DNA of 64,000 nucleotides from Marnyiella aurantia (GCF_014041915.1 NZ_CP059472.1:1364001-1428000), one strand, 5' to 3'; shown: positions 1-11,200, counted from the stretch's first letter. Numbers and translations are program-made. The notes: generated by a model not told the origin, from the letters alone.

Positions 1-2
1 GC

Positions 3-1703
3 TCGGAACCAGCTAATCTCAACAATTATACGGGCGCGTTCACAGTTGATCCTGCCGCAACCTTCACCTTCCACGGTACATTGCCAAATGCCAATTCAGG
101 AACGAATGCCGTTAGTGCGAACCAAACCATAACCGGTACCGGTGTCTATTATATCCGGATCCAGCATCCCGGCTTCTGCCCTCTGGTGGCCGAATTAAAC
201 CTCGCACTGCAGTCCCTTAACGTTAATCCCGCTACTCTTTCCACATGTGCGAATGCGGCAGGCACCGGCACATTTAACCTCACCACAGCAAATGTAACCG
301 GCACACCAGGCGTTACACTGGGTTATTTCTCCGATCCAGCGCTCACTGTCCCGATTCCTGATCCTGCAAATTATACCAGTGCTCCAGGCACTGTATATAT
401 TCAGGTTTCCACAGCGAACAACTGCTCCGCGGTTGCTGTAGTAACACTTAACGTAATTCCGCTGCCCAACCTTAACACTGCAGGCTTCAACGGAGCCCTT
501 TGCGATGACAATTTTGACGGCACAGTTCAGGTGAATTTCGCTGCCATTACCCCACAGATCGTAAATAATTCCGGAGCTTTCACTGTACGCTATTACCTGG
601 TGCAGGCCGATGCCACTGCAGGCAATAACAACAACCTTCCGGCGAACTGGAATTATTCAGCCACAACAACGGTTTATGTGCGCGTGGACAGCAACACGGG
701 GAACTGTACGCCTGCTCTGGGCCAGATTACCTTTAGTATTGGCAACCGGATTACACTAATTTCCGGTACAGGCACAGCAGAAGTATGTGACAACGATCTA
801 AATGGCTCGGAACAGGTTAATCTAAATACTTACAATTCTTTATTTACTGTGAATCCCGGCGTAACTGCTTCGTTTCACAATTCACTGGCTGATGCTCAGA
901 ACGATACAAATGCACTGGCGAGCACTCAACTGATCACAGGCACCCAAATTTTTTACGTGCGTTTTGAGAGTAACAGTGCCTGCCCCACCACTGCTGAGCT
1001 TACCCTTACGATCAAATCACCAAAAAAATCTGATATTCTAAAGGATATCACCATCTGTCCGGGAGCTTCAACACTGTTGGATGCCGGCCCGGGCTTTACA
1101 GCATATCTTTGGAGCAACGGTGCCACTACTCAGACCCTCAATGCGGCTGTTGGTAACTACTTTGTTGACTTAAGTTTTAACGGCTGTACCTACAGGCAGT
1201 ATGTAAGCGTTCTGGCGGCCCAGGAACCTGTAATTACCAGTATCGAAGTGAAAGGAGACGTTGTAACAGTAAATGTTTCCGGCGGAACTCCACCCTATCA
1301 GTATTCTCTAGACGGGATTACGTGGCAATCTTCACCTGTTTTTATGGGTGTAGCAAAAGGAACGCACACTGCTTATGTACTTGCTGCAGAAAAATGCCGG
1401 CCAGTGATGAAAGAATTCCTCGTTCTGGACCTAATTAATGCTATTACGCCAAATGGAGACGGCATCAATGACGTGCTGGATTATTCAGACCTTCAGAATA
1501 AGGAAAATGTTTCTATAGCAGTGTACGACCGTTATGGTGCCCTGGTATACCAGTCTAAGAGTAAAAACTATACCTGGGACGGTCGCGTGGGCGGCAGGGT
1601 AATCAGCAGTGGAACCTACTGGTATAGCATCAAATGGACGGATCCGGAATCGACAGAAAATATGGAATATAGTGGCTGGCTGTTGCTGAAAAACAGGGAC
1701 TGA
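3..1703 (+). CDS. T9SS type B cargo surface protein, 3' part (5' end outside window)
   Basis: The frame is open from base 3, so this is the last 566 codons of a gene that begins before the window; an internal TTG at 81 is not a real start. It holds at least three repeats of about 80 residues with a LADAQNDTNAL-type core, then an Ig-like segment (DAGPGF..YLWSNGATTQ), an SprB-like segment (GGTPPYQYSLDG) and a C-terminal domain from about residue 475 with ITPNGDGIND, YDRYG, WDG and SGTYWY. That last domain is the gliding-motility-associated (CHU_C, type B) T9SS sorting domain, so the protein is probably exported across the outer membrane and held at the surface. Its repeats most resemble those of the fourth gene of the array (8218-11640). 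Ligand unknown. Confidence 0.9.
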   Translation, partial: SEPANLNNYTGAFTVDPAATFTFHGTLPNANSGTNAVSANQTITGTGVYYIRIQHPGFCPLVAELNLALQSLNVNPATLSTCANAAGTGTFNLTTANVTGTPGVTLGYFSDPALTVPIPDPANYTSAPGTVYIQVSTANNCSAVAVVTLNVIPLPNLNTAGFNGALCDDNFDGTVQVNFAAITPQIVNNSGAFTVRYYLVQADATAGNNNNLPANWNYSATTTVYVRVDSNTGNCTPALGQITFSIGNRITLISGTGTAEVCDNDLNGSEQVNLNTYNSLFTVNPGVTASFHNSLADAQNDTNALASTQLITGTQIFYVRFESNSACPTTAELTLTIKSPKKSDILKDITICPGASTLLDAGPGFTAYLWSNGATTQTLNAAVGNYFVDLSFNGCTYRQYVSVLAAQEPVITSIEVKGDVVTVNVSGGTPPYQYSLDGITWQSSPVFMGVAKGTHTAYVLAAEKCRPVMKEFLVLDLINAITPNGDGINDVLDYSDLQNKENVSIAVYDRYGALVYQSKSKNYTWDGRVGGRVISSGTYWYSIKWTDPESTENMEYSGWLLLKNRD

Positions 1704-1747
1704 TCCTTTTTAAATAAAAATTATATTCCTAAATCCAAATTTTATTA

Positions 1748-1755
1748 TAAATTTG
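1748..1755 (+). promoter_or_regulatory. Putative -7 promoter element TAAATTTG
   Basis: TAAATTTG fits the Bacteroidota TAnnTTTG element, 25 bases before the ATG at 1781. No TTG is visible at the -33 position. It suggests that each cargo gene of the array has its own promoter. Confidence 0.5.
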
Positions 1756-1780
1756 TTAAATTGAATAAAATTCCAGAAAT

Positions 1781-4700
1781 ATGAAAAAACATTTACTTAT
1801 TTTGGTGCTGATGTTTGTCACAGCCTCCAGCCTTTGGGCACAGAGGGATACCGAGCATTGGTTCGCACCTATGAGGGACCGTGCCAGTTCAACTACTTCA
1901 GTTCAAACGCTTTTCCTTTCCACTGATTCTGTAACGCCTTTTCCTGTTAACATTTATAACAATAATGCAGTAATTGGAACAGTAACAATCAGCAAAGGAA
2001 ACCCGGGAACCTTCATCGTACCTAGGACCGCTATCATAGCTACCAGTGATGGCGAATGTATGACAACCTCGACCAAGGGGTTGTATCTGCAGGGTACAAG
2101 TCCCTTTTATGCCAGTCTCCGTATGTATATTTCATCACACGGCGAATTTATTGCATCTAAAGGAAAAGCTGGTATTGGCACACAGTTCCGTGCTGTTGTT
2201 ACACCGAACAACTATGTAACCAGCATCACCAATTTTGTGACCAGTGTACTTGCAACAGTAGATAATACTACAATTACCATTAACGGCTATCAGCCTGCTG
2301 TGCAGTTTGCCGGTGGTGCTACCGGTGCTACACTGCCCAGCATTAATATTACGCTTAATAAAGGTCAGTCCTATATCGTGGAAGGACCCGGAACTGTAGC
2401 CGGTAACGCGAATGCGTTCTCGGGAGCGCTGATTTCATCAGACAAACCCATTTCAGTAATGAATGGCAACATGAACGGTAATTATGCATTGGGATCGTTC
2501 GGTGGTTCCGATATTATCATGGACCAATCTGTTCCGATTGAAAGGTTGGGTAAAACCTTTGTAATAATCAAGGGAAACGCGAACATCGGCACTAATATGG
2601 AGGGTGCGCTGATTACGGCCACCGAAGACCAGACAGACATTTTCCTTAACGGATCACCCACGGCGGCAGCCACTATCAACGCAGGCCAGACTTTCCGGGT
2701 TATGGACACCAATTATATTGACCAGGGAAGTGGTCACTACAACTTGTACATATCTACCACCAAGAATGTTTATGTTTACCAGCTAATTGGTGGACGTCCT
2801 ACAGACAATGCTACAGAAGGCTGGAATTATATACCGCCATTAAGCTGCTATCTTCCAAGAAAAATTGACGAAATTGGGATGGTAAACTCTATTACGCCTA
2901 CCAATAACAGTACAAACCTAAGTAACTGGCTGCTGAAGCTGAATATCCTAACTGAGGCTGGAGCTACCGTAACCATTAACGGAACACCTCCACCTGCGGG
3001 TTCCGGACCTTTCACTGTGACCGGAACCACTAACTGGGTTACCTATTCGGTTCCCAACCCTACAGGAAACATTACCATTAACTCCAACAAAGCAGTGACA
3101 GCGGGTGTAACAGGTGGATATTCCAGTGCAGGTTTCGGCGGTTATTTTGCGGGATTCTCTTCTGTTCCGGCTATCGTAAAAGAAACCGGTGATTGTATTC
3201 CCGGAATTATTCTGGCGGTAGATGATATCTATACCACCTATCAGTGGTTCCTGAACGGAAATCCAATTGCAGGTGCTAATACCTTCCAGTATACTCCAAC
3301 CATGCCGGGCGTTTATACATGTACGGTAAGTATTCCGGGTTGTGCTCCGGTTACTACTCCGCCATATGAAGTATTCCCGTGCCCTACCAATACAACACAG
3401 ACAGTGAATGTATGCGGCGGAAGACAGTTTACCGTAGCTTTCTCCAACTCAACACAGCCGCTCGACCTAAGTTCTATTACTATAACAACACAGCCGGCTC
3501 ACGGTACTGTAACAGTAAATAACCTTACAGGAACTATTAACTATGTTCCTGCTGTAGGATACTTGGGACCGGATACTTTTACTTACGAATTCCAAAGTAC
3601 GGTACCCACCTTCTTTGACAGTGAGATAGTAACTGTTAACATCAATGTGGTGCTTTTGGAAACGGATGACGACACGCTTACCGCCTGTCCTTATAACGGT
3701 GTAGCAACTTACGACCTTACCACAGCTGACGTTTCTGACTACCCACTGGCAACTTTCAATTATTATCCAACGTTGACCGACGCACAGAACGGTACTAACG
3801 AAATCCTTACTCCGGCAGCTTACGTATCTGCTGCAGGCAGCGTTTTCGTGAAGGTCACTACTCCTGAAGGATGTGTGGATTATTCTAAAATCACACTTTT
3901 ATTTTACGCTCAGCCGCAGGTGAATGATGCAGTGATGCAATCATGCTTTATTCCGCTGGCACCTACAACAGCTATTTTTGACCTAACTACTGCTAATGTG
4001 GGAGGTGGACCAGGAGCGGTGAAGAATTATTTCACATCTCTTGCCGATGCTGAGAACAATACCAATGAGATACAGAATCCTTTTGTATACAATTCTACCA
4101 ACAATGTGGTGTATGTCAGAGTATATAATAACAACGGCTGCTACAGCATAGCAAAAATTACATTAAATGTAATTCCTCCTACCTACTCTACAGTCCTGGA
4201 GGACAAAATAATATGTATTGAAGACAGAACCACACTTGATGCCGGACCTGGTTTCGACGCTTATGAATGGAGTACGGGAGCAACAACCCAAAGTATTTCT
4301 AACGTTACAGTTGGAGAATATTGGGTAATCCTGACCAAGAACGGATGTGAAACTACACAGACTGTAAAAGTAACCAAGGTTCCTGAAGTTGTAATTACAA
4401 ATATTGATATTACTAATAATACAGTAACTCTTGCAGTAAAAGGTGGAGAGCAGCCTTACCAGTATTCCGCAGATGGGATTAACTGGCAGGACTCCAACGT
4501 GTTTACCGAAGTACCGCGTGGTCAGAATATCTTTTTTGTAAAAGATTCCTATAACTGTGAGCCGGTTACTGTTGAGATAACCGTGCCAAACCTGATCAAC
4601 GTAATTACACCAAATGAAGACGGAGTAAATGATTATATCGATTACTCTGCACTTAGATACAAGCAAAACCTAACCTTCTCTGTTTATGACAGATATGGCA

Positions 4701-4870
4701 ATAGAGTTCACCTTGCCGACAAGAACAATTTCTACCGTTGGGACGGCAGATTTGCCAGCAAGAAAGTGATCACCGGAACTTACTGGTACCATATTACATG
4801 GAACGAACCGGACGGAACACAGGCTCCTGTCATGTATAAAGGCTGGATCCTGGTGAAAAACAGGGAATAA
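1781..4870 (+). CDS. T9SS type B cargo protein with IgGFc-binding-like N-terminal region
   Basis: A 1029-residue exported protein. Residues 1-20 form a signal peptide ending at ..LWA|Q. Residues about 22-470 resemble the IgGFc-binding protein N-terminal family (conserved SDKPISV, DQSVPIERLG, GHYNLYIS, YNYIPPLSCYLPR-type segments). There follow an Ig-like segment (TYQWFLNG, about 480-530), a cadherin-like segment (GYLGPDTFTYEF, about 540-625), two LTDAQ/LADAENNTN repeats (630-800), a second Ig-like segment (DAGPGFDAYEWSTGATTQ), an SprB-like segment and the type B T9SS sorting domain from about 937 (ITPNEDGVNDY, YDRYG, GTYWYHI). Known for the family: CHU_C domains direct export by T9SS. Inferred: surface adhesin or matrix protein. 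About 1037 and 1140 residue paralogs follow in tandem. Confidence 0.9.
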   Translation: MKKHLLILVLMFVTASSLWAQRDTEHWFAPMRDRASSTTSVQTLFLSTDSVTPFPVNIYNNNAVIGTVTISKGNPGTFIVPRTAIIATSDGECMTTSTKGLYLQGTSPFYASLRMYISSHGEFIASKGKAGIGTQFRAVVTPNNYVTSITNFVTSVLATVDNTTITINGYQPAVQFAGGATGATLPSINITLNKGQSYIVEGPGTVAGNANAFSGALISSDKPISVMNGNMNGNYALGSFGGSDIIMDQSVPIERLGKTFVIIKGNANIGTNMEGALITATEDQTDIFLNGSPTAAATINAGQTFRVMDTNYIDQGSGHYNLYISTTKNVYVYQLIGGRPTDNATEGWNYIPPLSCYLPRKIDEIGMVNSITPTNNSTNLSNWLLKLNILTEAGATVTINGTPPPAGSGPFTVTGTTNWVTYSVPNPTGNITINSNKAVTAGVTGGYSSAGFGGYFAGFSSVPAIVKETGDCIPGIILAVDDIYTTYQWFLNGNPIAGANTFQYTPTMPGVYTCTVSIPGCAPVTTPPYEVFPCPTNTTQTVNVCGGRQFTVAFSNSTQPLDLSSITITTQPAHGTVTVNNLTGTINYVPAVGYLGPDTFTYEFQSTVPTFFDSEIVTVNINVVLLETDDDTLTACPYNGVATYDLTTADVSDYPLATFNYYPTLTDAQNGTNEILTPAAYVSAAGSVFVKVTTPEGCVDYSKITLLFYAQPQVNDAVMQSCFIPLAPTTAIFDLTTANVGGGPGAVKNYFTSLADAENNTNEIQNPFVYNSTNNVVYVRVYNNNGCYSIAKITLNVIPPTYSTVLEDKIICIEDRTTLDAGPGFDAYEWSTGATTQSISNVTVGEYWVILTKNGCETTQTVKVTKVPEVVITNIDITNNTVTLAVKGGEQPYQYSADGINWQDSNVFTEVPRGQNIFFVKDSYNCEPVTVEITVPNLINVITPNEDGVNDYIDYSALRYKQNLTFSVYDRYGNRVHLADKNNFYRWDGRFASKKVITGTYWYHITWNEPDGTQAPVMYKGWILVKNRE

Positions 4871-4894
4871 ATTTTATTCATATTTTCTATGTAA

Positions 4895-4922
4895 AACACG
4901 GCAATCCTGCCGTGTTTTTTTT
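4895..4922 (+). terminator. Rho-independent terminator
   Basis: Perfect stem AACACGGC / GCCGTGTT with a 6-base loop, followed by a run of T. It ends the cargo gene at 1781-4870 and is almost identical to the one after the next paralog. Confidence 0.9.
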
Positions 4923-4964
4923 TGTTCGCTACGAACGAAAGGGGTAAAATCCATTTAAATTTTA

Positions 4965-4972
4965 TAGATTTG
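4965..4972 (+). promoter_or_regulatory. Putative -7 promoter element TAGATTTG
   Basis: TAGATTTG matches TAnnTTTG, 23 bases before the ATG at 4995 and after the upstream terminator, so the gene at 4995 is probably transcribed on its own. Confidence 0.5.
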
Positions 4973-4994
4973 TGAAACTTTACATCTAGAACAT

Positions 4995-7900
4995 ATGAAA
5001 AAACATTTACTCTTTTTCTTACTTCTGGTACTTTCATTTGGGAATCTGCGTGCGCAGTTTGACACTGACCATTACATTGCACCCTATTTTGCTAGTACCA
5101 CCGGCTATACCCATGGTCTGTATTTTTCCACAAAATCGACTACACCTTTTAACGTAGAAGTTTACAATAACGGAACTGTAGTACATACCATCACTGGCTT
5201 GAGCAAAAACAATCCACAGGTTTGGATTATGACTACCGCACAGGCTCAGGACTATGTTTTTGCAAGTGCGGACGCTGATGCTTTAACCGTTACCAACCGG
5301 GGTCTCTACACCAAGGCGGTAGGCACTGCAAATGATATGCGGTATTTTGTATCTCTGAGACTGCGACAGTCGGCACATGGAGAGTTCCTGACATCAAAAG
5401 GTAAAGCGGGTCTTGGTCTGCAGTTCTACGCAGCTCCTGCCCCATTGACATACAATTCATCGTCAATGAATTTTACAGCGGGGGTCCTGGCCACAGAAAA
5501 TAACACCACTGTAACGGTAAGCGGTTATAATGCCGGAATCCGTTTTGTGAACGGACCCGCCACCAACACTCCTCCTTCCTATACATTTACATTAAACAAG
5601 GGACAGTCTGTCCTCGTAGCTGGCGAAGCCAATTATCCGGCCAACCAAACAGGATTTATTGGTGCAAAAATTACTGCAGACAAACCGATTTCCATGACTA
5701 ATGGTAATGCAAACGGTATGTTTGGAACAGCCAATACCACTTCCGGTTCCGATCTTATTCTGGACCAAAGTGTACCTGTAGAGAGGCTGGGTAACACTTT
5801 CGCTATGGTAAGGAGTTTAACTTACCTGGCAGACGCCTCTAACGTAGAAGGAGGGCTTGTGGTCGCAAAGGAAGACAATACACAGATTTTTCTAAATGGT
5901 TCTGCAACTGCTGCTGCTACGATAAATGAAGGTCAATACTACCGCATATTAAGTAACAATTATATCAACCAGGGAAATAACCACTATAATATGTATGTAA
6001 GTACCTCTAAGCCGGTTTATCTTTACCAGCTTCTTGGTACAGGAACAGCCGCAGCCGGTACAAATACCGCAGGGTACAACTACATACCGCCATTGAGCTG
6101 CTACATGCCGCGCGAAGTGGACGAGATTGGCTTCATTAACCAAATGCCGAGTCATACCGGAACAATCAACATGAAACTTAACATCCTGACAGAATCAGGT
6201 GCTACTGTAACCGTGAACGGTGTAACACCAACAGCGGTTCAGGGTCCTTATCCTGTTACCGGGAATCCCAACTGGGTTTCTTATGATGTTCCCAATGTTA
6301 CAGGTAACTTAACAATTGTATCCAACAAAGCGCTGACCGCAGGTATTAACGGTGGCTATTCTACGGCGGGATACGGAGGTTATTTTGCAGGATTTTCATC
6401 GGTGCCGGCAATTGTAAAACAAACCGGCGAATGTATTCCGGGGCTGATTTTAGCAGTGGATGATATTTATGAGACCTACCAATGGTTCCTGAACGGAAGT
6501 CCGATATCAGGAGCAAACACCTTCCAGTATTCGCCTACGGTACCGGGAGTTTATACCTGTACGGTAAGTATTTCGGGATGTGCTCCTGTAACAACACCTC
6601 AGTATGAAGTTTTCCCATGTCCGGTAAATACGACACTTGATGTAAATGTATGCGGTGGAAGGACTTTTGATGTTGAATTCAGCAGTTCAACTCAAACTAT
6701 AGATCTAAATTCGATAGTTATTACTACTCAACCTGCTAACGGCACTGTTGCTGTGGACAATTTAAACGGAATCATCACTTATACTCCTAACCCTGGATAT
6801 TTGGGCCCGGACACTTTTACGTATGGATTCCAAAGTACAGTTCCAATATTCTTTGACAGTGAATCAGTAACTGTAAATATCAATGTAGTTCTGCTGGAAA
6901 CAACAGATGATGCACTGATTGCCTGTCCGTTTAACGGCGTGGCAACCTATGACCTTACAACAACGGATGTTACCAATTATCCGGGAGCTACTTTTAATTA
7001 CTATCCTACTCTTACAGATGCGCAAAACGGGACAAACGAAATCCTGGTACCCGCTGCCTATGTTTCAGCAGCAGGTAATGTATTTGTTAAAGTAACCACA
7101 CCGGAAGGATGTGTGGACTATGCCACAATCACTTTGTCTTTCTATGACCAGCCTGCAATAAATGATGCGGTTATGGAATCATGTTTTATACCAGGCTCAC
7201 CGGTTACAGGAGAGTTTGACCTCAGTACTGCGAATGTAGGAGGAGGACTTGGTGCTACCAAAGATTATTTCCCATCCCTAACCGATGCACTGAACAATAC
7301 CAATCAGATCCAGAACCCTTTTGTATACCTGAGCTCAAGCACGGAGGTATTTGTAAGGGTGTATACCGCCAACGGCTGCTATGGAATTGCCAAGATTACA
7401 CTGAATGTAATCCTGCCAAACTACTCGTCCGTACTTCAGGATAAAGTGATCTGTATTGAAGACAGAACCACACTTGATGCTGGTCCAGGCTTTGAAGCCT
7501 ACGAATGGAGCACCGGTGCCACTACGCAGACCATCAGCAATGTTGGTGTAGGTGAGTATTGGGTATTGCTTACAACTAATGGCTGTAAAACCATGCAGAC
7601 CGTTAAAGTGAACAAAGCCCCTGAAGTAATCATCAACAACATCGATATTACTAACAACACAGTGACGCTTACAGTAACAGGTGGCCAGCTTCCATACCAA
7701 TATTCGGCTGACGGGATTAACTGGCAGGACTCCAATATCTTCACGGAAGTACCGAGAGGTCAGAATACCTTCTACGTTAAAGATGCACTGGATTGTGTAC
7801 CCGTAGCTGTGGAAATCACTGTTCCTAACCTGGTGAATGTGATTACGCCAAACTCCGACGGAATTAATGATTATGTGGATTATTCTGCACTGCGTTACAA

Positions 7901-8108
7901 GAAAAACCTTACTTTCTCGGTTTATGACCGTTATGGAATCAAGGTTCACGAAGCCAATAAGAATAATGACTACAGATGGGACGGACGTGTGTCTGACAAG
8001 AAAGTGAGTACAGGAACCTATTGGTATCACATTTCCTGGACAGAACCGGATGCAGCAGGCACTCCAGTAACCTACAAAGGATGGATTCTTGTGAAGAACA
8101 GGGAATAA
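4995..8108 (+). CDS. T9SS type B cargo protein, paralog 2 of the array
   Basis: A 1037-residue paralog of the protein encoded at 1781, very similar from end to end. Signal peptide 1-20 (ends LRA|Q); IgGFc-binding-like region about 22-475 with SDKPISM-type (ADKPISMTNG), DQSVPVERLG and YNYIPPLSCYMPR segments; Ig-like, cadherin-like (GYLGPDTFTYGF), two LTDAQ/LTDALNNTN repeats; a second Ig-like segment; SprB-like segment; type B sorting domain from about 946 (ITPNSDGINDY, YDRYG, WDGR, GTYWYHI). The C-terminal half is more conserved with its neighbour than the N-terminal 200 residues, the usual pattern when the exposed end of an adhesin diversifies. Export by T9SS is firm from the domain; function at the surface is inferred. 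Confidence 0.9.
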   Translation: MKKHLLFFLLLVLSFGNLRAQFDTDHYIAPYFASTTGYTHGLYFSTKSTTPFNVEVYNNGTVVHTITGLSKNNPQVWIMTTAQAQDYVFASADADALTVTNRGLYTKAVGTANDMRYFVSLRLRQSAHGEFLTSKGKAGLGLQFYAAPAPLTYNSSSMNFTAGVLATENNTTVTVSGYNAGIRFVNGPATNTPPSYTFTLNKGQSVLVAGEANYPANQTGFIGAKITADKPISMTNGNANGMFGTANTTSGSDLILDQSVPVERLGNTFAMVRSLTYLADASNVEGGLVVAKEDNTQIFLNGSATAAATINEGQYYRILSNNYINQGNNHYNMYVSTSKPVYLYQLLGTGTAAAGTNTAGYNYIPPLSCYMPREVDEIGFINQMPSHTGTINMKLNILTESGATVTVNGVTPTAVQGPYPVTGNPNWVSYDVPNVTGNLTIVSNKALTAGINGGYSTAGYGGYFAGFSSVPAIVKQTGECIPGLILAVDDIYETYQWFLNGSPISGANTFQYSPTVPGVYTCTVSISGCAPVTTPQYEVFPCPVNTTLDVNVCGGRTFDVEFSSSTQTIDLNSIVITTQPANGTVAVDNLNGIITYTPNPGYLGPDTFTYGFQSTVPIFFDSESVTVNINVVLLETTDDALIACPFNGVATYDLTTTDVTNYPGATFNYYPTLTDAQNGTNEILVPAAYVSAAGNVFVKVTTPEGCVDYATITLSFYDQPAINDAVMESCFIPGSPVTGEFDLSTANVGGGLGATKDYFPSLTDALNNTNQIQNPFVYLSSSTEVFVRVYTANGCYGIAKITLNVILPNYSSVLQDKVICIEDRTTLDAGPGFEAYEWSTGATTQTISNVGVGEYWVLLTTNGCKTMQTVKVNKAPEVIINNIDITNNTVTLTVTGGQLPYQYSADGINWQDSNIFTEVPRGQNTFYVKDALDCVPVAVEITVPNLVNVITPNSDGINDYVDYSALRYKKNLTFSVYDRYGIKVHEANKNNDYRWDGRVSDKKVSTGTYWYHISWTEPDAAGTPVTYKGWILVKNRE

Positions 8109-8128
8109 GAATAATTTTATTATATAAA

Positions 8129-8157
8129 AACACGGCAATCCAGCCGTGTTTTTTTTT
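8129..8157 (+). terminator. Rho-independent terminator
   Basis: Stem AACACGGC / GCCGTGTT with loop AATCCA and a long T run, directly after the cargo gene ending at 8108. Stem identical to that at 4895. Confidence 0.9.
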
Positions 8158-8167
8158 GCTTAAAACA

Positions 8168-8198
8168 TTGATAATGATTTATATAATTCATAAATTTG
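8168..8198 (+). promoter_or_regulatory. Putative promoter, TTG-N20-TAAATTTG
   Basis: TTG at 8168-8170 and TAAATTTG at 8191-8198 are 20 bases apart, matching the Bacteroidota -33/-7 arrangement. The expected transcription start is a few bases after 8198, which places the ATG at 8200 before or at the transcript start and supports 8218 as the true start codon of the next gene. Confidence 0.6.
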
Positions 8199-8217
8199 TA
8201 TGACATCCATAGTTTCA

Positions 8218-11200
8218 ATGAAAAAAAATCTCTCCGTTTTCTTTGTATTGCTGATGTTTTCATTTGCCTGGGCGCAGTTGGACAGAGAGCATTGGTTCGC
8301 ACCGATGGTAGACAGGACGGGCAATCCGAACCCTTTTCAAAAATTGTATTTATCCACGAACAGGACCATACCATTTCCAGTAAGCATCTACAATAACAAT
8401 GTTCTGATAGGTACCGTAACAATAAGCAAAGGCAATCCACAAAAATTTGATGTCCCCCGGAATTTTATCATCACGACACTCCAATCCGATCTTTTTACAC
8501 CTATAACCAAAGGACTTCATGTTTCCGCAGAATTTCCTTTCTATGCTAACCTCCGCTTCTCGGTGTACAATCATGCCGAGATTGTAACCTCGAAAGGAAT
8601 CTCGTCCACAGGAACCACTTTCTATACTGCAACTGCACCAATAACTGTACAGAATCCCATCCTTAACTTCATGACCAGTATACTGGCCACGCAGGACAAT
8701 ACCACGGTCACTGTATCGGGTTATTCGCCAACTGTTCAGTTTTCTAATGGTACCACCGGCGCAGGAAACCCCATGATGACTTTTGTGCTGAATAAAGGGC
8801 AATCGTATATCATTGAGGGCAAAGGTGAAATTTCTGCAAATTCAGACAGTTTCATCGGAAGCAAGATCGTGGCTTCAAAACCTGTAAACGTAACCAACGG
8901 CAATTTCAACGGTCAGTATGCCGGGGCTCAACCACTCAGCTCAGACATCCTTATGGACCAGTCCATTCCTACCAACCGTCTTGGAAATAATTTTGCCCTC
9001 GTTAAAGGCAACGGACCAATAGGCGCAAATATGGAAGGTGCGCTGGTCGTAGCTATTCAAAACAATACGCAGGTATTCCTGAATAATGAAACTGTTCCGG
9101 CGGCCGTCCTGAATGAAGGCGACTATTATGTGGTACCTGATACAAAATATGTTCTGCAGGGGAACAATCATTACAATCTCTACATCAGCACTACACAAAA
9201 TGCCTATGTTTATCAGTTGCTTTCAGGCATAGACAACGCTGGAAATACAGTAGCCACAGGAGGTTTCAACTTCATACCGGCCTTAAACTGCTATCTGCCC
9301 AAGCAGATTGACGAACTTGGGTTTATAGATGAGAATGAAGTGTTTTCCAATGCCAATCCTACCGGTATCCTGAGTATTCCCACAAAACTTAATCTTATAA
9401 CAGAAACAGGCGCCAATGTTTTGGTTAACGGTAATCCGCCGCCAGCCGGCACGGGCCCATTTCCTATGACGGGCACTGCAAACTGGGTTACTTATGGAAT
9501 TCCGAACGTGACGGGGAACATTACCGTAACTTCTAATAAAGCCATTACAGCCGGGATCAATGCGGGAAGTGATGCTGTAGGATATGGTGGCTTTTTCGCA
9601 GGATTCCCTACGCAACCTGTTATACTCAATTCAGGAACCAACTGTATCCCGGGGCTGGTACTTACAGTAGATCCCTTAATATACGATTCATACCAATGGC
9701 TCCTGAACGGAACGCCTATACCGGCCGCCACATCAACGTCAATTACACCTGTGCAACCGGGCTTTTACACGGCATCCGTCACTATGGGAAGTTGTGCACC
9801 CCTTGTGACCACCTCCTATAAGGTGGAGAAATGTATGGTGAACTCGTCTGTGGTCTATAATATCTGTTCTTCGCAAAATATTATACCTGCTTTTTCAGCA
9901 GTTACAATTCCTCAAACAGTCGTTGCGGCAACAGTAGCAATTACCGTTCCTCCCACATTGGGTACAGTAACCATCAATCCTGCCACCGGCCAGCTTACCT
10001 ATACAGCTAATACTCCCGGCGTGACCGCAACAGATACTTTCACGTACACATTCTGCGGCAGTGATCCGGATTTTCCTGAGTGTGAGACCATCACTGTAAC
10101 TATTAATATCGCCCAGATCCCTGTAAACAATGTCACCCTGAATACGTGTACCGGACCGAACGGACTGGGAACCTATAATCTGACACTTGCACAGGTTACC
10201 ACACAGGCACCGGTTACTATCACCTACTATCCTACCCTGGCCGATGCACAGACTGAGAATGCTGCTGCTCTTATTTCGGATCCAACCAATTACACCTCAG
10301 CAGCAGGTGTCACCGTTTATGCTGTAGTTAAATCTCCTGAGGGCTGTAAAAGCATTGCAAATATCATTCTTGGACTTTTCCCACTGGCCACTGTTGCAGA
10401 TTATACAGGAACATTCTGTGACGATAATCTTGACGGTATTTTTGAGGTGAACCTAACCACTGTAACCTCGCAGATTCTTCCGAATGCAGCCTATTTCAGC
10501 GTGAGTTATTACTCAACTTTGGCTGATGCCAATGCTGGTGGACCAAACAGTCTTCCGAATAACTGGACCTATACAGCCAATACAACAATATACATCAGGG
10601 TGAACTCCCCAGACAGTTGCCCACCGGTAATTAAAGCTCTTAACTTTATAGCCGGCACACCATTACCGCTGCTTGTAAATTCGAGCCTGGAGGCCATCTG
10701 TGACGATGATCTGGACGGAGCGAAAGATATAAATCTCACAGCCTTTCTACCCACTTTTACTGCAGATCCATTGGTTTCAGCAACGTTCCATTCTACCCTG
10801 GCAGATGCACAAAATGACACAAATGCGCTCACCAACCCGATTACAGTAACTGGTAGCCAGACTTTCTATATCCGTTTTGAAAAAGCGGGCGCCTGCCCTG
10901 CTACAGGTACACTGGTAATTAACATAAAGATCCCGAAAATCTCGGACCAACTTGCAGATGCGGTCATCTGCCCGGGCGGAACTACTGTGCTGGACGCAGG
11001 TCCGGGTTTCGACAGCTACCTGTGGAGTAACGGGGCCACCTCGCAAACAATCACAGTGGGCACAGGAACTTACTGGGTAGACCTTACCTCCAATGGTTGT
11101 GTGTACAGGCAAACTGTGACAGTAACCGCTTCTGAACTGCCTGAAATTACAGGGATAGATATTAAGGACAATACAGTAACGGTGACGGTTACCGGAGGGA

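Noticed and set aside
81-83. TTG at 81 as start of the first gene
   Set aside because: The frame is open from base 3 and the sequence before 81 already encodes the same repeat type, so the gene is simply cut by the window edge.
430-1000. Repeats in the cargo gene as a CRISPR array
   Set aside because: The repeats are protein-level and about 240-270 bases long with diverged DNA, inside a coding frame; there are no short identical repeats with spacers or cas genes.
4163-4666. 167-codon open frame on the minus strand
   Set aside because: It lies wholly inside the T9SS cargo gene at 1781-4870, its translation is Cys/Tyr/Ile-rich without any family motif, and the same shadow appears in the paralogous gene at 7335-8138.
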